From assembly GCA_946479615.1 (NCBI GenBank), contig CAMLGR010000020.1:1-42701 (forward strand): DNA of 42,701 nucleotides. Reading direction: 5' to 3'. Positions 1-8,064 of this stretch are shown piece by piece (the first letter of the stretch is position 1; each line of letters opens with the position of its first letter). This DNA is from an uncultured Bacteroidota bacterium. GTDB lineage: Bacteria; Bacteroidota; Bacteroidia; Chitinophagales; Chitinophagaceae. Made by a program: the position numbers and the translations under genes. The notes beneath the pieces were generated by a model, which did not search any database, had not been told where the DNA came from, and was given only the letters and a program-made list of their open reading frames with translations.

Positions 1-205
1 GCAGGGCAATGCCGATATCGATCATGTTCCTACCAAACACTATTTGCGCGAAGAACTGCAACTCTTACTGCACCTCGAAGGCTTTGAAACCATCAGCTCC
101 AAAAAAATCGAATACAGCTGGAAAACAGAATTCCTGAAATCACCGAAATGGCTGAAAGAACCAAGACCGTGGGATTGGATGATTCATGCGAAGAAGATAC
201 ATTAG
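1..205 (+). CDS. C-terminal end of a probable SAM-dependent methyltransferase (5' truncated)
   Basis: The reading frame is open from base 2 and ends at the TAG at 203-205, leaving about 67 residues. The tail contains PTKHYLREELQLLLHLEGF and then PRPWDWMIHAKK. A helix of the form LxxELxxLLxxxGF followed by a strand and a short aromatic C-terminus is typical of the end of class I SAM-dependent methyltransferases (family knowledge). The SAM-binding motifs lie outside the window, so the assignment is an inference. The codon use looks like that of its neighbours. The gene is followed by a palindromic element (207-338). Confidence 0.5.
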   Translation, partial: QGNADIDHVPTKHYLREELQLLLHLEGFETISSKKIEYSWKTEFLKSPKWLKEPRPWDWMIHAKKIH

Positions 206-206
206 A

Positions 207-338
207 GATTTGGAAATTTTGGAATTGGGAAATTTGGAAATTGACCGGTAAGAGAAAAATCATTACTGCAATGAAGTATGTCGATATCAGTAAAGAGTTT
301 TGGAATTAATAAAATTTCCAAAATTTCCAAGTTATCTC
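207..338. repeat. Dispersed palindromic element, family A copy 1
   Basis: The left arm (207-245) is a run of GGAAATTT/GGAATTGG-like words. The right arm (about 297-331) carries the complementary AATTTCCAAAATTTCC. The left arm is identical over 39 bases to 21894-21932, and the bases between the arms are also recognisably similar in the two copies. The element lies between two co-directional genes. No coding potential was seen. Confidence 0.75.
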
Positions 339-414
339 TCCCTTTCCCCATCTGTGGAAAAGTTTAACTACTTTATTCACTATTCAATAATGAAATTGCA
401 TTGAATAGCTACCA

Positions 415-1281
415 TTGGAAACGAATAACGAAATAACAGCACTGTTCCATTTGATCGATGACCCGGATGAAGAAGTATTCAATGCTATCTCAGCCAAAAT
501 TGTAGACTATGGAAAGCCTATCATTCCGAATCTTGAACATCTCTGGGAAAACTCACCGGATGAACAAATACAGGAACGCATAGAACTACTCATTCACCGG
601 CTGCATTACAGCGATCTGACCGAAGATCTCCGTCAATGGAACATTTCAGGCCACCATGATCTCCTGCTTGGCGCCCTGCTCGTTTGCAAATTTCAATACC
701 CCGATCTTTCCACCACACCCGTATTACAGGAAATAGAAAAAGTGCGCCGCAATATCTGGCTCGAATTGAATAATTACCTCACTCCGCTCGAACAGATCAA
801 TATTGTTACCAGTATTCTTTACAGCTATTATGGATTGAAAGGCGGCGAAACGAATTATAAAGAACCCAACGAATTCCTGCTCCATAAAACACTGGAAGCA
901 AAAAGAGGCAACCAGGTCAGCAATGGCATACTATACCTCCTGCTGTGCGAAATGCTCGATATCCCCGTCAGGGCGATCAATATACCCCGCCAGTTTATCG
1001 TGGCTTATTTCAAACCCGGCTATTCCGAAGAAAACCTGGCCAACCCTTCCCAGAAGATCGAATTCTTTATCGATCCTTCTTCAGGACAGGTATTCACCCA
1101 CCAGGATGTAGAAAGTTATTTTAAACGGATCGGCGTACCCCCTGTCGATGCCTATTTCAAACCCCGGAAGAACAAAGACGTGATCCGGCACCTGATCGAA
1201 GAATTCAGCAAATGTTTTACCACCGACAAAGAGCTCTATAAACAAAACGAGCTAAAAGAGCTGGCAACCCTGCTGGAGTAA
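415..1281 (+). CDS. SirB1-type transglutaminase-like (Transglut_core2) protein
   Basis: A 288-residue cytoplasmic protein without a signal peptide. Residues 1-60 look like a helical HEAT-like repeat. Residues about 100-240 match the Transglut_core2/SirB1 pattern: KRGNQVSNGILYLLLCEML, then IPVRAINIPRQFIVAYF and an FIDPSSGQVF motif, which parallel the R-G-N-P-x-S-x-G-I-L-Y-L and GxxxPGHFLV segments of the family. As usual in this family, the nucleophilic Cys of true transglutaminases is not present at the expected place, so an enzymatic role is uncertain. The only start for this frame is TTG at 415; no in-frame ATG follows nearby. The specific function is unknown. Confidence 0.8.
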   Translation: METNNEITALFHLIDDPDEEVFNAISAKIVDYGKPIIPNLEHLWENSPDEQIQERIELLIHRLHYSDLTEDLRQWNISGHHDLLLGALLVCKFQYPDLSTTPVLQEIEKVRRNIWLELNNYLTPLEQINIVTSILYSYYGLKGGETNYKEPNEFLLHKTLEAKRGNQVSNGILYLLLCEMLDIPVRAINIPRQFIVAYFKPGYSEENLANPSQKIEFFIDPSSGQVFTHQDVESYFKRIGVPPVDAYFKPRKNKDVIRHLIEEFSKCFTTDKELYKQNELKELATLLE

Positions 1282-1298
1282 GTTCCCCGATTCTACTC

Positions 1299-1306
1299 TA
1301 TCTTTG
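1299..1306 (+). promoter_or_regulatory. Bacteroidota -7 box for dps
   Basis: TATCTTTG fits the TAnnTTTG -7 consensus of the Bacteroidota primary sigma factor. It lies 19 bases before the dps ATG, implying a very short leader. No clear TTTG -33 box was found. Confidence 0.55.
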
Positions 1307-1325
1307 CGTTTCAAATACTGTTAAT

Positions 1326-1796
1326 ATGAAAGTAAATATTGGTATCTCTGAAAAGAACCGCCAGGCAGTTGCTGCCGCACTCAATCAATTACTGGCCGAC
1401 GAACATGTTCTCTATAACAAAACCCGTAACTATCACTGGAGCATCGAAGGACCCAGTTTTATGGAGTTTCATAAATTATACGAAGGACAATACACGCAAC
1501 TGGCTGAAATGATCGATGAGATCGCCGAACGCATCCGCACCATCGGGCATTTTGCAGAAGGTCGTTTAAAAGAATTATTGAAACTGGCCAGCCTTGATGA
1601 ACCTGCTCCGCCTGTAGAACAAACCGCACAAATCAGGAATCTCGAAGGAGATCACGAGATCATCATCATCAAACTCCGTAAACTCATTACCGAATTCGAC
1701 GAAAAATATAAAGATATCGGCAGCAGCGATTTCGTTACCGGCCTTCTCAAAGAACATGAGAAAATGGCCTGGATGCTGCGCAGCTACCTGAGATGA
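1326..1796 (+). CDS. dps: Dps-family ferritin-like DNA-binding/iron-storage protein
   Basis: 156 residues, the usual Dps length. Dps forms a dodecamer that oxidises Fe(II) with H2O2 and shields DNA in stress (family knowledge). The inter-subunit ferroxidase site is visible: H37 in NYHW, H49 and E53 in FHKLYEGQY, and D64 and E68 in MIDEIAERI. E53 takes the place of the more common Asp. The C-terminal four-helix-bundle part ends in EHEKMAWMLRSYLR. There is no Lys-rich N-terminal tail, so DNA binding by a tail like that of E. coli Dps is not evident. It probably has its own promoter (box at 1299). It is convergent with the oxidoreductase gene downstream, with a palindromic element between them. 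Confidence 0.93.
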   Translation: MKVNIGISEKNRQAVAAALNQLLADEHVLYNKTRNYHWSIEGPSFMEFHKLYEGQYTQLAEMIDEIAERIRTIGHFAEGRLKELLKLASLDEPAPPVEQTAQIRNLEGDHEIIIIKLRKLITEFDEKYKDIGSSDFVTGLLKEHEKMAWMLRSYLR

Positions 1797-1810
1797 TGTC
1801 AGGTGCTAAA

Positions 1811-1928
1811 TTTTAGGTGTTAGGTTTTAAGTGTGTTAATGCCTGTGGTTTGCAAAGACATTATTCAGAGAGCATTATACATTTAACACTAATACTGTCA
1901 TCAGGTGCTTCACACCTAACACCTAAAA
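1811..1928. repeat. Palindromic element, family B (AGGTGTTAGG words)
   Basis: A 15-base stem pairs 1811-1825 perfectly with 1914-1928 around an 88-base loop. Both flanks contain further degenerate AGGTGTTA/ACCTAACA copies. It lies between convergent genes and may serve as a shared 3' end signal. Similar words recur at 19530-19570 and 12685-12720. Confidence 0.65.
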
Positions 1929-1963
1929 CTTAACACTAAGACTTAAACCCTGACATCTAAAAC

Positions 1964-3373
1964 CTAAATCCACCCGCTTCTATACTCTCTTTTCACAAAC
2001 TGGTTGGCTTCGTCAAAGTTGGTGATCTTCATGTTCTTTGCATCCCATAATAATTTCTTGCGGCCGGGGAATTTTTTATCGTCCTTGATATTCCAGGCGC
2101 GCAGGGCAAGATTACCCATCAATATCGTTTCTGTAAGCGGACCGGCATAACTGAATGGTGAGCTCACTTCTTTTTTCCCATATCCTGCGATACAGGCATT
2201 CACCCATTGAATATAATGTCCTTCCGGTACCCGCGCCAGTGTCTGCGGAACCGTTTTGTTTTTAGCTGTTGTAGATAACAGCACCGGGTTGCCGCCATAA
2301 GTACTGCACATCATTTTTCCTTTGGTACCAACAATGATCGCACCTCCGCCATCATCTCCCATCGGCTGATCAGGTCCCAGTTCTGCCGGGCGTTCCGGTA
2401 AAATACCTCCGTCGGTCCAATAGAGATAAACATCTTTCTTACCGGGCTTGCCGGGAAATTTCAATTTCAAGGAAGAAGCAGGCGGACAACTATCGGGATG
2501 ATAAGCTGGGGTCCACATCTTCTCATAAAAATCAACCACGCTGCATTCGATCTCGGAAGGATATCCCAACCCTACCGTAGCAAAAGCCGGATCGATAAGG
2601 TGACACCCCATATCTCCTAATGCGCCTGTACCGAACGTCCAGAAGCCGCGCCAGTTGAAAGGCACATATTCTTTATGGTATTCTTCAAATTGTGTAGGTC
2701 CGAGCCAGAGATCCCAGTTCAACTCTCCAGGCACTTCGTCTTTGGTAGTGGGCTTACCAAATCCCTGTGGCCATACCGGGCGGTTGGTCCAGCAATGGAT
2801 CTCGGTGGCATCGCCGATCAGGCCGGCATTATACCATTCTTTCATCTGGCGCACACCATCGCCGGAAGAACCCTGGTTGCCCATCTGCGTAACCACTTTA
2901 TACTTTGCTTCTGCCTCTGTTAATGTACGTGCCTCGTAAATATCATGTGTTAACGGCTTCTGTGTATACACGTGCTTGCCCAATTGCATAGCGGAAAGCG
3001 TGGCCGCCAGGTGGGTATGATCGGGAGTTGAAATAGAACACGCATCAATATTGTTCTTTTCCTTTGACAGCATCTCCCGGAAATCTTTATAATAAGTGGC
3101 TTTGCTGAACTTGTCTCTTGCTTTTACCGATTGCCTGTCATCCACATCGCACAACGCAACAATATTCACGTTCGGGCTCTTGGCAAACTCCGACAGATCG
3201 CCCCAACCCTTTCCACCAACACCAATACCGGCAATATTCAATTTATCACTGGGCGCTACAAAACCACGACCCAGCACATGACGCGGTACAATAAAAAAAC
3301 TACTTCCTAATACAACACTGTTCCGGATAAACCGGCGACGAGATTTATTATTTTCCTTGTTAGAATCCTTCAT
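1964..3373 (-). CDS. Tat-exported Gfo/Idh/MocA-family oxidoreductase
   Basis: 469 residues with an ATG start. The N-terminus carries a twin-arginine signal (SRRRFIRNS, residues 11-19) and a hydrophobic segment, so the folded enzyme is probably exported by Tat. The Rossmann motif GIGVGGKG is at about residues 50-57, followed by ALCDVDD, the acidic end of strand beta-2. The usual EKP motif reads QKPLTHD, a form common among Bacteroidota members. WNFG/GDMGCHLID-like substrate-domain motifs follow (GTGALGDMGCHLIDP). The family performs NAD(P)-dependent oxidation or hydrolysis of sugars. The substrate cannot be read from the sequence. The tail ends YRSGWI and abuts the family B repeat. Confidence 0.9.
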   Translation of the reverse strand: MKDSNKENNKSRRRFIRNSVVLGSSFFIVPRHVLGRGFVAPSDKLNIAGIGVGGKGWGDLSEFAKSPNVNIVALCDVDDRQSVKARDKFSKATYYKDFREMLSKEKNNIDACSISTPDHTHLAATLSAMQLGKHVYTQKPLTHDIYEARTLTEAEAKYKVVTQMGNQGSSGDGVRQMKEWYNAGLIGDATEIHCWTNRPVWPQGFGKPTTKDEVPGELNWDLWLGPTQFEEYHKEYVPFNWRGFWTFGTGALGDMGCHLIDPAFATVGLGYPSEIECSVVDFYEKMWTPAYHPDSCPPASSLKLKFPGKPGKKDVYLYWTDGGILPERPAELGPDQPMGDDGGGAIIVGTKGKMMCSTYGGNPVLLSTTAKNKTVPQTLARVPEGHYIQWVNACIAGYGKKEVSSPFSYAGPLTETILMGNLALRAWNIKDDKKFPGRKKLLWDAKNMKITNFDEANQFVKREYRSGWI

Positions 3374-3434
3374 GTGTCAAATTTTAAAGGAAGATAAATA
3401 AAATGTGGGAACCCTGATCGGGGGACTGGCTGGA

Positions 3435-3459
3435 AATTCATAATTCTAAATTATGAATT
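3435..3459. repeat. Palindrome, family C (AATTCATAATT)
   Basis: An imperfect AATTCATAA...TTATGAATT palindrome with extra ATGAATTATGAATT on its right. The same words recur at 12651-12682 and 27281-27322. Confidence 0.65.
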
Positions 3460-3475
3460 ATGAATTGCTTCCGGA

Positions 3476-3535
3476 CCAGGGTCTCTTCCCGCGCTACGTC
3501 GATGATAGCAGCGGGAAGAATAGAACATACCCTGG
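3476..3535. repeat. Compound stem-loop (possible structured RNA or intergenic palindrome)
   Basis: Nested arms: CCAGGGT (3476-3482) pairs with ACCCTGG (3529-3535), and CTTCCCGC pairs with GCGGGAAG inside it. GCTA/TAGC pairs further in, with one bulged A. It lies in the gap between two minus-strand genes. No U-run is adjacent, so it is not an obvious intrinsic terminator. Confidence 0.5.
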
Positions 3536-3737
3536 CTCACCTGATATTAATTACCGTCCAATGATAATTTCGGGAGAATGAATAGCCCTGTATTGCCGAT
3601 CCACAAATCCATTACATATCTTTTACAACAAGGTTAGAATAAATAAAAAACAGGCTGTGCTGTTGAAGGCATAAAAGTACCGGTATTAACAACCCAGGTC
3701 AATACAACAAAGTGGTAATTTTTAAATGAAGCACGAA

Positions 3738-5621
3738 TTATTTCCTGATCAGTAATTGCTGATCGAGCATCGAATTATTGAACCGCTGGAGAAATGCTTT
3801 TATAAAATTTTCTTTTTGGATCATAGCAGGATTTGCAGGTTGATTCAAATTCTTTGCAAGCAAGGTATCGGAACGATAATTATAATAATATAAAACCTTA
3901 TCCGACCGGTCATCAAACCCTGTGAGTGAAGAACTATCGATCAACTGGTATACATCATTCTTTTTCCAGATAGAAAAAGCCGGTTCATCACGAAAGATGC
4001 TATGACCAAAGCTCATGAACGGTTGGGAATAATTTATTTTATCCAATACCGAAGGAATAATATCAAGCTGCTGAACAGGCTTGGTCACCGATACACCAAC
4101 AGTATCCTTCGGATCATATATAAATAAAGGAATATCGTATGCATTATACATATCCGAACGCTGCTCTGTATAAGGAAGCAGGGTATGATCCGCACAAAAA
4201 ACAAACAGCGTATTATTAAACCAGGACGTTGTTTTTATTTGTTTAAACAATTCGCTGAAACAATAATCCACATAACTGATACTATTTCGTTGTGCATCCT
4301 GCCCCGGTAGCGTGAACCGTTCACGCAGCGAAGGCTGAACAGTAAAAGGCGGATGGCTTGAAAGATTGAACAGCACCGACAGAAACGGTTGTGATTTCTC
4401 CGACATGGTTTTCGCAAAGTAGGGAAAGAAGAATCCATCATAAATACCCCAGTTGCCATCATCAACGGCAGCATGACCATAAGTGTCTTTGGAATAATAA
4501 TGATCGATGCCTGTCATCCGGCATAATTTGGCAAAATTAAAATGATCATATTCCGCCCCCATAAAAAAATTAGTACTATATCCTTCTTCCTTCAACACGG
4601 CGCCAATGCCTTTAAAAGGCACAGCGCTGTAATTGGATATGAATAAGGGCTCATGGGTAAAAGGAGGTAATGAACCCAGTATGGCTAATAACCCCATCAC
4701 CGATTCATGCCCGTTGGCATATGCATTTTTACAGACAACGCTTTTTGTCATCAGCGAATCGAAGAAAGGCGTTTGGGCCCGTAAAGGGCCCTCTTTTATA
4801 AAATCGCCGGAAAAACTTTCCAGTACAAAAATGACGATATTCCTTTTCTCAAACGGTTTATCATGATCATACTGCCGCCGGATCGTATACATCGAATCAA
4901 GTGCAGTCTGCGTAAAATAATTTTTCCGTTCCAGTTGGGAAGTCGCCCGCAACCAGGAATACAAAAGATTCAGCGTGGAATTATTCAGCACCGGTTGAAA
5001 GGCCGCATCTGCATGCAATAAAGCAGTAGCGGGAATAACAGGCCGCTTGTCTCCTCCTCTTGCTACCAATACCAGCAACGTCATGAACACAACGGGTGCA
5101 CCCCATTGCCAGTACCATTTTTCTTTTACCACCGCTTTTCGTCCCGGCAATATCTTTTTTACGACATAGACAAAAGAAACACAGACAATGATAAAAGCCA
5201 GTAATACATACCAGTATTGCCTGAATAAACTTCCGAATGAATGTACCGAACTGCCAAAGACATAAAACAAATCCACTGTTGAACGACGCAGGTTATAGCG
5301 GTAATAAACCAGGTCGATCATATTCACAGCGATAAACAATAAATTCACGACCGGGAACAAAAACAAAGTGATCCTGTTTTGCCATTGTAAAGATTGAAAA
5401 GGCGCACAAAAAAAATAATACAGGAGAAAAGGAATATTAATATAGGTGAGCGCCGTGATATCCAGTCTTAATCCCCAATATAATATTCTTGCATCTTCAG
5501 CAGCAGAAATATGGAAAGGATTAAAATAAATAAATGCAAACACTACCCGCAACAGCCAATAGATAAGCAGCGTGAACAGGAATAATTTTATGACGGTCTT
5601 TACACGCTGCATATTATTCAC
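3738..5621 (-). CDS. LTA-synthase-like membrane phosphoglycerol/phosphoethanolamine transferase (sulfatase fold)
   Basis: 627 residues. The first ~200 residues hold about five hydrophobic membrane segments. They are followed by an extracytoplasmic alkaline phosphatase/sulfatase domain, the architecture of LtaS and OpgB-type transferases. Visible elements are IVIFVLESFSGDF (metal-binding Glu, about residue 260), ANGHESVMGLLAILGS (nucleophile region, where Ser after HE occupies the place usually held by Thr), NLSSHPPF, and FCADHTLLP (metal-binding Asp-His, about residue 478). It probably transfers a phosphoglycerol-type headgroup to a glycan or lipid outside the inner membrane. Start: GTG at 5621 directly after the upstream stop, or ATG at 5612. 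It is transcribed with the GDPD/menorin-like gene. Confidence 0.87.
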   Translation of the reverse strand: MNNMQRVKTVIKLFLFTLLIYWLLRVVFAFIYFNPFHISAAEDARILYWGLRLDITALTYINIPFLLYYFFCAPFQSLQWQNRITLFLFPVVNLLFIAVNMIDLVYYRYNLRRSTVDLFYVFGSSVHSFGSLFRQYWYVLLAFIIVCVSFVYVVKKILPGRKAVVKEKWYWQWGAPVVFMTLLVLVARGGDKRPVIPATALLHADAAFQPVLNNSTLNLLYSWLRATSQLERKNYFTQTALDSMYTIRRQYDHDKPFEKRNIVIFVLESFSGDFIKEGPLRAQTPFFDSLMTKSVVCKNAYANGHESVMGLLAILGSLPPFTHEPLFISNYSAVPFKGIGAVLKEEGYSTNFFMGAEYDHFNFAKLCRMTGIDHYYSKDTYGHAAVDDGNWGIYDGFFFPYFAKTMSEKSQPFLSVLFNLSSHPPFTVQPSLRERFTLPGQDAQRNSISYVDYCFSELFKQIKTTSWFNNTLFVFCADHTLLPYTEQRSDMYNAYDIPLFIYDPKDTVGVSVTKPVQQLDIIPSVLDKINYSQPFMSFGHSIFRDEPAFSIWKKNDVYQLIDSSSLTGFDDRSDKVLYYYNYRSDTLLAKNLNQPANPAMIQKENFIKAFLQRFNNSMLDQQLLIRK

Positions 5622-6416
5622 TTACAGGTTAAAAGGAGTTTGAATATTTACCATAACGATCGATACACGGGGATCATCCAGCAATTTCCGCAAAGGTTGC
5701 CGGTTAAAAAAACTGCTGAATCGCAGGTCCCATGTTACAATTTGCTTTCCGGGAAACAGTTGTTCCAGTTCCGGTACATATTTCATATCCTGCGAAATAT
5801 AGGTTACGCGTTCGAGCAACTGGTTAATACTATCCCTGTACAAAGGCTCTTTCCCCATCCGGGTCATTACTGTTTCGTCGGGATTAAAACTGGTAGTATA
5901 ACCGCGCTGAGCAAAAAAAGCAGCAGCTACTGCATCATATATTTCAAACACGGATCGCTTTTGGAGCATGAGTGTATCAGGAAGTCTTGACAGGGCCGCC
6001 ATAGCCTGTTCCATATTGATCGCCGCCACAAACCGGGTATCGAACCAGAACAATTGCTTTTTAAGATCTGTATGGCCAAGGAACTGGTCAAATGGTACGA
6101 TATCGGTTTCCTTTTTAAAAGGCGGGTGATATACCTGGAAATCATCCACTCTCCCATCAAAAACAATATCGGTTTCAAATGAAGAAAACTTTTCTTTCAG
6201 CAATTCATAACGTTCCAGAGAATTGACCCGGTGCACGAAGATCTTTTCCCGGCAATTGTTTGATGGATTCTTTGAAGTATCGCTGCAATCAAGCGATTGC
6301 AATCTTGCATACTGGAATTTCAACACCAGCGGGTACCGGAATATATAACCCGTTATCAGCAGCAGGGCGATGACAAGTATTATTATTCTTATATTTTTCT
6401 TTCGAAGTCCAGGCAT
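5622..6416 (-). CDS. Membrane-anchored GDPD/menorin-like protein (predicted glycerophosphodiesterase-like fold)
   Basis: A short cytoplasmic N-terminus and one membrane segment (RIIILVIALLLITGYIF) precede a soluble domain. That domain shows VHRVNS, then FETDIVFD, then VYHPP. The order H-R-x-N, E-x-D, H matches the active-site pattern of the GDPD/PLC-like TIM barrel. The HRVNS and HPP wording is closest to the menorin (DUF2181/FAM151) branch; this is by-eye inference. The ATG at 6414-6416 is preferred; the frame is also open to a TTG at 6452, which adds 12 residues. The stop codon abuts or nearly abuts the start of the LTA-synthase-like gene, so the two are almost certainly co-translated. A role in making or trimming glycerophosphate groups is inferred from that pairing. 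Confidence 0.65.
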   Translation of the reverse strand: MPGLRKKNIRIIILVIALLLITGYIFRYPLVLKFQYARLQSLDCSDTSKNPSNNCREKIFVHRVNSLERYELLKEKFSSFETDIVFDGRVDDFQVYHPPFKKETDIVPFDQFLGHTDLKKQLFWFDTRFVAAINMEQAMAALSRLPDTLMLQKRSVFEIYDAVAAAFFAQRGYTTSFNPDETVMTRMGKEPLYRDSINQLLERVTYISQDMKYVPELEQLFPGKQIVTWDLRFSSFFNRQPLRKLLDDPRVSIVMVNIQTPFNL

Positions 6417-6475
6417 AGAATGATAAAGATAAACGATCAGCTTAGCAAGCAAACAGCTTCTTATTGATTAATTCA

Positions 6476-7954
6476 CTATCCCCTCTCTCCCCGCACCACT
6501 TTTTTGATGATCCCAATAGCCTCTTCCATTTCCTTTTTTGTAAACGATGCAAAACCCATCCGCAGGGCATTGTTTTTTTGGGTACCGGAATTATAGGTAT
6601 TTCCATTGTTCATATACAATCCTCCTGCCGATGCTTTTTCCGCAATTACTGGTAGCGGATACTTCTTATGGAACCGCGCCCATACCGCCATGCCACCCTG
6701 TGGCTTTTCAAAAGAAACAATACCATCGAGTTCCTTTTCCAGCAATTCACACATCAGATCCCTGCGTTCATGATACAGTTTCACCGATTTCTTTAAATGC
6801 CGTTGCATGGTACCGTCATTAAATAAATTGCCTAAGGCTTCTTCCAGCAGATCATCACCCCGTATATCGATCAGTCTTCTCATGCGGGTTGATTCATGAA
6901 TAAAATTTTCTGCTGCTACCATATACCCGATCCTTACAAAAGGGGCCAGTGTTTTGGTAAGCGATCCGATATAGATCACGTTGCCGCCATGACCGGCACT
7001 TGCCAGTGGCAGGATGGGACTGCTGCTATAATGAAAATCGTAATCATAATCATCTTCGATCACCGGCAGGTTATAGTGCCGGATAAGTTGCAGGAGTTTC
7101 ATGCGCCTGTCTGCTCCCAGTGTTACAGTAGTCGGATGATGGTGATGGGGAATGATATACAAAAGATCAGGCTTTTTCTTTTTACAGATCTTTTCTATTG
7201 CATCCACATCGATCCCGTTATCATCGGCGGGCACCCGCACCAGCTTTGCACCGCTATGAAGAAATATTTCATTGGCGAAGGGATAATTGGGATCAGCGAC
7301 TACAGCCGTAGCACCCGGCTTTAAAAGAATATGCGCCGCCATATAAATGGCCATTTGCGCACCCCTTGTCATCAGGATATTGGATTCCTTGCAGGTGACA
7401 CCCCGGGTATCGGATAAAAACTGTACCAATGCTTTCCGCAGGTTCGGCGATCCTGCCTGGTCGCCATACATCAATTTGCGCTGGACAGCCGGCCGGTGAA
7501 ACAATTGGCGGTATTCTTTCAGCAGCAGGTCTATCGGCGCAATGCGGGCATCCGGGAATCCATCATTAATAATAAGGCGATGACCCGTTGTATTGAATGG
7601 TGAGAAAGTGCCGGGCATACCCGCCAGTGTAAAACCAGTATCGGGCCCATATCCCGTTGCCCCCGATGCGGTATAAAATGTTCTTGGTTTTATTTCCGGA
7701 AGATGCTGTGATATCATCACTCCTTTACGGGGAATGGTTTCGATCCAGTCCTGCGCATAGAGTTCTTCGTAAGCAGCCACTATTGTTTTACGATGAAGGT
7801 CCAGCAGCACGGCCATTTCCCGGCTGGAAGGCAAGGGAGAACCCGGTTGCAGTCTTCCTTCCTGTATCAGGGTCACCAGCCGGTTGGCTACCTGCTGGTA
7901 AACAGGAGTGGCTGCATTTTTATCAGGAAGGATCAGTGTTTTGAAAGGAAGCAT
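6476..7954 (-). CDS. MocR-family (GntR-HTH plus aminotransferase-like) transcriptional regulator
   Basis: 492 residues. Residues about 15-85 form a GntR winged helix (TPVYQQVANRLVTLIQEGRL, then LPSSREMAVLLDLHRKTIVAAYEEL). The rest is a fold-type I aminotransferase domain with VIEDDYDYDFHY and GSLTKTLAPFVRIGYM, where the Lys is the expected PLP Schiff-base residue at about position 330. MocR proteins use PLP-dependent sensing rather than catalysis, for example PdxR and GabR. It is divergent from the AhpD-like/PEP mutase pair, and a perfect 11-bp inverted repeat lies on its own promoter, so control of that pair plus autoregulation is likely. No vitamin B6 gene is adjacent, so the ligand is unknown. 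Confidence 0.92.
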   Translation of the reverse strand: MLPFKTLILPDKNAATPVYQQVANRLVTLIQEGRLQPGSPLPSSREMAVLLDLHRKTIVAAYEELYAQDWIETIPRKGVMISQHLPEIKPRTFYTASGATGYGPDTGFTLAGMPGTFSPFNTTGHRLIINDGFPDARIAPIDLLLKEYRQLFHRPAVQRKLMYGDQAGSPNLRKALVQFLSDTRGVTCKESNILMTRGAQMAIYMAAHILLKPGATAVVADPNYPFANEIFLHSGAKLVRVPADDNGIDVDAIEKICKKKKPDLLYIIPHHHHPTTVTLGADRRMKLLQLIRHYNLPVIEDDYDYDFHYSSSPILPLASAGHGGNVIYIGSLTKTLAPFVRIGYMVAAENFIHESTRMRRLIDIRGDDLLEEALGNLFNDGTMQRHLKKSVKLYHERRDLMCELLEKELDGIVSFEKPQGGMAVWARFHKKYPLPVIAEKASAGGLYMNNGNTYNSGTQKNNALRMGFASFTKKEMEEAIGIIKKVVRGERG

Positions 7955-7955
7955 C

Positions 7956-7998
7956 TGGACTACCTTAATTTTTATAACTGGTAGCCAAAGGTAGTCCA
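7956..7998. promoter_or_regulatory. Inverted-repeat operator candidate for the MocR regulator
   Basis: TGGACTACCTT (7956-7966) and AAGGTAGTCCA (7988-7998) are perfect 11-bp arms separated by 21 bases. A partial third copy (TGGTAGCC, 7979-7986) lies between them. The right arm overlaps the minus-strand -7 box of the regulator (7986-7993), and the left arm starts two bases upstream of its ATG. Confidence 0.7.
7986..7993 (-). promoter_or_regulatory. -7 box of the MocR-family gene
   Basis: Read on the minus strand this is TACCTTTG, an exact TAnnTTTG match. It sits about 32 bases upstream of the ATG at 7954 and inside the inverted repeat, so protein bound there would block transcription of the regulator. 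Confidence 0.6.
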
Positions 7999-8007
7999 GG
8001 CAGGTTA

Positions 8008-8015
8008 TACTTTTA
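8008..8015 (+). promoter_or_regulatory. Possible -7 box of the AhpD-like/PEP mutase operon
   Basis: TACTTTTA differs from TAnnTTTG only at the last base. It is 50 bases before the ATG at 8065, with the MocR inverted repeat just upstream at about the -33 region. Confidence 0.35.
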
Positions 8016-8064
8016 CATCCTGTTTCAACAATTCTATTCTACTAATTATTATAAAAAAAAGAAG

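Larger units (their letters stand above)
3374..3737. other. Gene-free stretch of 364 bp with palindromes
   Basis: No ORF with coding character was seen. It contains the AT-rich palindrome at 3435-3459 and the compound stem-loop at 3476-3535, both listed separately. The remainder up to 3737 is unremarkable AT-rich DNA. It separates two minus-strand genes and probably holds the promoter of the oxidoreductase gene, but no convincing TAnnTTTG box was found. Confidence 0.6.

Noticed and set aside
415..1281. Active transglutaminase/protease
   Set aside because: The expected catalytic Cys motif is missing, as in most SirB1-type proteins.
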